Under the pieces are notes generated by a model. The model saw only the letters and a list, made by a program, of their open reading frames with translations, was not told the origin of the DNA and searched no databases. From Mycobacterium sp. IS-836 (GTDB lineage: Bacteria > Actinomycetota > Actinomycetes > Mycobacteriales > Mycobacteriaceae): a DNA stretch of 64,000 nt. The stretch is from positions 124,001-188,000 of the forward strand of contig NZ_MBEU01000010.1 of NCBI RefSeq assembly GCF_001954275.1, given 5' to 3'. This document shows positions 60,285 through 64,000 of the stretch, one piece after another (the stretch's first letter is position 1; every line of letters starts with the position of its first letter). Both the position numbers and the translations under genes were made by a program.

Positions 60285-60401
60285 GGATTGCCACCGGGCG
60301 CGGATGGAACTGTGACCTGACGTGCGGCGAGGCAACTTGATGCTACTGAAGTACACAGATATATTGACTGCTACCAACCGACACAGATAACTGGAGGCAC
60401 C

Positions 60402-61424
60402 ATGTCAGCCGAGCTGACCGACCTACAGCTGTTGCAGGAACTTGAACCGGCCGTCGAGAAATACCTGAACCGGCACGAAAGCAAGCACAAAGACTGGAAT
60501 CCGCACGACTACATCCCGTGGTCGGACGGCAAGAACTTCTATGCACTCGGCGGGCAGGACTGGCACCCCGAGCAGAGCAAGCTCTCCGACGTCGCCCAGG
60601 TGGCGATGGTGCAGAACCTGATGACCGAGGACAACCTGCCCTCATATCACCGCGAGATCGCGATGAACTTCGGCTTGGACGGCGCCTGGGGCCAATGGGT
60701 CAACCGGTGGACCGCCGAGGAGAACCGGCACGGGATTGCGCTGCGCGACTACCTCGTGGTGACCCGCGCGGTTGACCCCATCGAGCTGGAGAAGCTGCGA
60801 ATGGAGGTGGTGAACCGGGGTTTCAGCCCGGGCCAGAACCAACAGATTCGCGAAGATCTATTCGCCGAGAGCCTCTTCGATTCCATCACCTACGTCACCT
60901 TCCAGGAGCTGGCGACCCGGATTTCGCACCGCAACACCGGTAAGGCCTGCAACGAGACCATCGCCGACCAGCTGCTGGCCAAGATCTCGGCCGACGAGAA
61001 CCTGCACATGATCTTCTACCGCGACGTCACCGAGGCCGGGTTTGAGATCGCGCCCAATCAGGTGATGAAGTCGCTGCACAAGGTGCTGCGCAACTTTCAG
61101 ATGCCCGGCTACCAGGTGCCCGAGTTCCGGCGCAAGGCCGTCATGATCGCCGTCGGCGGCGTGTACGACCCGCGCATCCACCTCGACGAGGTCGTCATGC
61201 CGGTGCTGAGGAAATGGCGGATCTTCGAGCGCGAGGACTTCACCGGTGAAGCCGCCGCGTTGCGCGACGATCTCGCCCTGCTGATCAAGGAACTCGAGAC
61301 GACCTGCGACAAGTTCGAGGTGTCCAAGCAGCGCCAGCTCGATCGGGAAGCCCGCACCGGCAAGAAGACGACCGCGTATGAGCTGCACCAGACCGCGGGC
61401 ACCCTGACCATGAGCCGGCGGTAA
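60402..61424 (+). CDS. desA1: acyl-ACP desaturase DesA1
   Basis: 340 residues of the soluble di-iron stearoyl-ACP desaturase family. The two iron-binding motifs are TAEENRHGIALRDYL and SADENLHMIFYRDV, both EExxH-type. DesA1 desaturates acyl chains for mycolic acid synthesis in mycobacteria. The ATG at 60402 follows GGAGGCACC. A 117-base upstream interval separates it from the TetR gene and probably carries its own promoter. The dus gene begins 7 bases after its stop. Confidence 0.95.
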   Translation: MSAELTDLQLLQELEPAVEKYLNRHESKHKDWNPHDYIPWSDGKNFYALGGQDWHPEQSKLSDVAQVAMVQNLMTEDNLPSYHREIAMNFGLDGAWGQWVNRWTAEENRHGIALRDYLVVTRAVDPIELEKLRMEVVNRGFSPGQNQQIREDLFAESLFDSITYVTFQELATRISHRNTGKACNETIADQLLAKISADENLHMIFYRDVTEAGFEIAPNQVMKSLHKVLRNFQMPGYQVPEFRRKAVMIAVGGVYDPRIHLDEVVMPVLRKWRIFEREDFTGEAAALRDDLALLIKELETTCDKFEVSKQRQLDREARTGKKTTAYELHQTAGTLTMSRR

Positions 61425-61431
61425 CCAAGCG

Positions 61432-62565
61432 GTGCGCATCGGTTCCATCGCGGTCGCCAGCCCGGTGGTGCTGGCGCCGATGGCGGGTGTGACCAACGTC
61501 GCATTCCGGACGTTGTGTCGCGAGTTGGAGCAATCGAAGGCCGGCACCGTCAGCGGGCTGTACGTCTGCGAAATGGTGACGGCGCGGGCGCTCGTCGAGC
61601 GCCACCCCGTCACGATGCACATGACGACGTTCTCCCCCGACGAGTCGCCGCGCTCGCTGCAGCTCTACACCGTCGACCCCGCCACTACCTATGCGGCTGC
61701 CAAAATGATCGCCGACGAAGGCCTGGCCGACCACATCGACATGAACTTCGGCTGCCCGGTGCCCAAGGTGACCAAGCGCGGCGGCGGAGCGGCGCTGCCC
61801 TTCAAGCGGCGGCTGTTCGGCCAGATCGTCGCCGCGGCCGTGCGCGCCACCGAGGGCACCGCGATCCCGGTGACCGTCAAGTTCCGCATCGGCATCGACG
61901 ACGACCACCACACCCACCTGGATGCCGGTCGCATCGCCGAAGCCGAGGGCGCGGCGGCGGTCGCGCTGCACGCCCGCACGGCGGCGCAACGCTACTCCGG
62001 CACCGCCGATTGGGAACAGATCGCGCTGCTCAAGCAGCAGGTCACGACCATCCCGGTGCTCGGCAACGGCGACATCTACGACGCCAGCGACGCGCTGGCA
62101 ATGATGGCCAGCACCGGATGCGACGGCGTGGTCATCGGCCGCGGATGCCTCGGCCGGCCCTGGCTTTTCGCCGAACTGTCGGCCGCGTTCACGGGCAGCC
62201 CCGCGCCCGTCCCGCCCACGCTGGGCGAGGTCGCCGACATCGTCCGCCGGCACGGGCAGCTGCTGGCCGCGCACTTCGGCGAAGACAAGGGCATGCGCGA
62301 CATCCGCAAGCACATCGCCTGGTACCTGCACGGCTTTCCCGCCGGATCGGAGCTGCGCCGCGCGCTGGCGATGGTCAGCACGCTGACCGAACTCGACTCC
62401 CTGCTGGACCGGTTGGACGGCACCGTCGCTTTCCCGGACGCGGCGACCGGGCCCCGGGGCCGGCAGGGTTCACCCGCCCGAGTGGCCCTGCCCGAGGGGT
62501 GGCTGACCGACCCGGACGACTGCACCGTGCCGGCCGGAGCGGACGTCATGCATTCCGGCGGCTGA
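61432..62565 (+). CDS. dus: tRNA-dihydrouridine synthase (DusB-type)
   Basis: 377 residues: FMN barrel with APMAGVTNVAFRTLCRE, the tRNA-contact and catalytic Cys region MNFGCPVPKVTKRGGGAAL, TVKFRIGIDDDH and NGDIYDASDALAMM, GRGCLGRPWLF. It reduces uridine to dihydrouridine in tRNA D-loops. A short C-terminal extension follows. It starts from GTG 61432, 7 bases after desA1, giving a conserved desA1-dus pair. Confidence 0.94.
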   Translation: MRIGSIAVASPVVLAPMAGVTNVAFRTLCRELEQSKAGTVSGLYVCEMVTARALVERHPVTMHMTTFSPDESPRSLQLYTVDPATTYAAAKMIADEGLADHIDMNFGCPVPKVTKRGGGAALPFKRRLFGQIVAAAVRATEGTAIPVTVKFRIGIDDDHHTHLDAGRIAEAEGAAAVALHARTAAQRYSGTADWEQIALLKQQVTTIPVLGNGDIYDASDALAMMASTGCDGVVIGRGCLGRPWLFAELSAAFTGSPAPVPPTLGEVADIVRRHGQLLAAHFGEDKGMRDIRKHIAWYLHGFPAGSELRRALAMVSTLTELDSLLDRLDGTVAFPDAATGPRGRQGSPARVALPEGWLTDPDDCTVPAGADVMHSGG

Positions 62566-62718
62566 ATCCCGCGCACTCTTGAAATCGCGTACCGCGGGAT
62601 AACTCAGTACGATGTGGGCTTTGTTGCATTGCGCTCTGCGGCGGATCGGGTTACCCGGTTGACGCGCGCACACGGACACCACTGACGTCCGCATCAGGGA
62701 TTCGGAGGCCGGTAGGAC

Positions 62719-64000
62719 ATGGGTGACGGCGAGTACGACGCCACTCCCGGCCGTCGGCGCGCGTCCAGCGCCGGCCCGCTACCGACCCTTCGTCCCGCGC
62801 CGTGGGAGCGGTTCTCCGAGCCGGAGCTCAACGAAGCCGCCCACCGATGGCAGCCCGAGCCGTCCCTCATCGAGTCCGCGGCGCCTGGCATCAGGCCCCC
62901 CGTCGAGCCCGAAGCCGGTGACGAGGAGCCCGCCGGCTGCCACACCTCCGGCGGAGTCAGCGTCGCCGACCTGATCGCCAAAGTGGGTGGCCCGGCCGGC
63001 AGGCGGCCCAGCCACCACCACTTCGCCCCGGACACCGCCGAGCCGGAAATACCCAACGCTTTGCAGGTCACCCAGGTCATCGACACCCCCGCCTACTCGC
63101 TCGACGTCGTCTCCGAACTCGCCGACCTCGATGAGCCCTACGACCCGCCCATCGATGAGTCCGACAACGCCGCCGAGGCGCCGTTGCGGAAAGCCAAATC
63201 GCGGCGGCGGCCGCTGCTGCTCGCCGGGCGCTCACTGACGGCCTTGTTCGCCGTCCTTGCGCTGGTTCTCACCGGCGGGGCGTGGCAGTGGAGCACATCG
63301 AAGAACAGCCGCCTCAACACGATCAGCGCGCTCGACCCGGACTCGGGCGACATTCGCGACCCCGGTGGACAGTACGGCGACGAAAACTTCTTGATCGTCG
63401 GGGTTGATTCGCGCGCCGGGGACAACGCCAACATGGGCGCCGGCGACACCGACGCCGCCGACGGAGCACGGTCGGACACGGTGATGCTCGTCAACATCCC
63501 GGCGAACCGCAAACGCGTCGTGGCGGTGTCGTTCCCCCGCGACCTGGCGATCACCCCGATGCAATGTGAGGCCTGGAATCCCAACACGGCCAAGTACGGA
63601 CCCCTCTTCGACGCGAAGACCAAGACGTGGGGTCCCAAGATGATCTACACCGAGACCAAGCTGAACTCGGCGTTCGCCTTCGGCGGTCCCAAGTGTCTGG
63701 TGAAGGAAATTCAGAAGCTGTCCGGCTTGAACATCAACCGCTTCATCGCCGTCGACTTTTCCGGTTTCGCGCGGATGGTCGATGCCCTTGGGGGTGTCGA
63801 GGTGTGCTCCACCACGCCGCTGCACGATTATGAACTGGGCACGGTCTTGGAACACAGCGGACGTCAAGTCCTCGACGGCCCAACGGCATTGAACTACGTG
63901 CGGGCGCGTCAGGTCACCACCGAGACCAACGGTGACTACGGCCGGATCAAACGCCAGCAGTTGTTCTTGTCGTCGCTGCTGCGTGCGTTGATCTCTGAGG
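62719..64000 (+). CDS. LytR-CpsA-Psr family protein, 5' part (runs off window)
   Basis: 427 codons are visible. A long, Pro/Glu-rich cytoplasmic N-terminus (about 155 residues) is followed by a basic stop-transfer and one membrane helix (RSLTALFAVLALVLTGGAWQW). The LCP catalytic domain then begins with LIVGVDSRAG, RSDTVMLVNI and VSFPRDL, whose Arg and Asp bind the polyprenyl diphosphate and metal. LCP enzymes attach arabinogalactan or similar polymers to peptidoglycan. It corresponds to Rv0822c. The 3' end lies outside the window. Confidence 0.93.
   Translation, partial: MGDGEYDATPGRRRASSAGPLPTLRPAPWERFSEPELNEAAHRWQPEPSLIESAAPGIRPPVEPEAGDEEPAGCHTSGGVSVADLIAKVGGPAGRRPSHHHFAPDTAEPEIPNALQVTQVIDTPAYSLDVVSELADLDEPYDPPIDESDNAAEAPLRKAKSRRRPLLLAGRSLTALFAVLALVLTGGAWQWSTSKNSRLNTISALDPDSGDIRDPGGQYGDENFLIVGVDSRAGDNANMGAGDTDAADGARSDTVMLVNIPANRKRVVAVSFPRDLAITPMQCEAWNPNTAKYGPLFDAKTKTWGPKMIYTETKLNSAFAFGGPKCLVKEIQKLSGLNINRFIAVDFSGFARMVDALGGVEVCSTTPLHDYELGTVLEHSGRQVLDGPTALNYVRARQVTTETNGDYGRIKRQQLFLSSLLRALISE

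Overview
This is a high-GC actinobacterial window that I read as Mycobacterium. The evidence is the KmtR/DesA1/Dus/LCP gene run, mycofactocin-type short-chain dehydrogenases, F420-type enzymes, frequent GTG starts, and a backbone whose genes match (from memory, in inverted order) the M. tuberculosis Rv0846c-Rv0822c segment. From left to right that backbone is mmcO (9.2 kb), narS/narL and an E1-alpha dehydrogenase (27.8-30.7 kb), pip (33.6 kb), an Rv0839-like methyltransferase and an LpqR-like dipeptidase (45-46.6 kb), then four tRNA genes and the Rv0831c-Rv0822c block (55.3-64 kb). Large catabolic blocks sit between these conserved genes. I cannot name the species.

Region 1 (1-10.9 kb): a minus-strand operon TetR - [3Fe-4S] ferredoxin - cytochrome P450 - amidohydrolase - two M24 peptidase-like proteins. 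Next come an F420-type PPOX protein and an SDR. The SDR and the TetR operon carry nearly identical 22-bp palindromes, so they look like one regulon. A plus-strand run follows: NmrA-like protein, SDR lacking its catalytic tyrosine, cytosolic periplasmic-binding-fold protein, multicopper oxidase.

Region 2 (10.9-22.5 kb): eight overlapping minus-strand genes for aromatic ring opening (C-C hydrolase, MhpA hydroxylase, MhpB extradiol dioxygenase, KstD-like flavoprotein, luciferase-like oxidoreductase, SDR, cyclase, alpha/beta hydrolase). An IclR regulator and a second KstD-like flavoprotein diverge from them. Region 3 (22.5-30.7 kb) holds small stress and regulatory genes and the NarS/NarL pair.

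Region 4 (30.9-45 kb): acyl-CoA chemistry. It contains thiolase plus MeaB GTPase, phenolic acid decarboxylase, a FadD-FadE-FadE-enoyl-CoA hydratase operon with a divergent [2Fe-2S] ferredoxin, and a split B12-dependent acyl-CoA mutase operon with a luciferase-like oxidoreductase and a CoA transferase. A nitrilase-pathway-type amidase follows.

Region 5 (46.7-51.6 kb): an SDR pseudogene, an aldehyde dehydrogenase, a double carboxymuconolactone-decarboxylase protein and two mycofactocin-type SDRs, with a divergent TetR and tandem operators.

Region 6 (51.6-55.4 kb): a small degraded integrated element. A 52-bp copy of the 3' part of tRNA-Phe lies at its far end, and a C-terminal integrase remnant lies next to the intact tRNA-Phe. 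Cargo is a TetR, an acyltransferase, a DedA-like membrane protein and a secreted Pro/Gly-rich peptide. Region 7 (55.3-64 kb): tRNA-Phe, -Asp, -Glu and -Lys, then conserved housekeeping and lipid genes up to a truncated LytR-CpsA-Psr protein. No CRISPR array, rRNA or intact transposase was seen.
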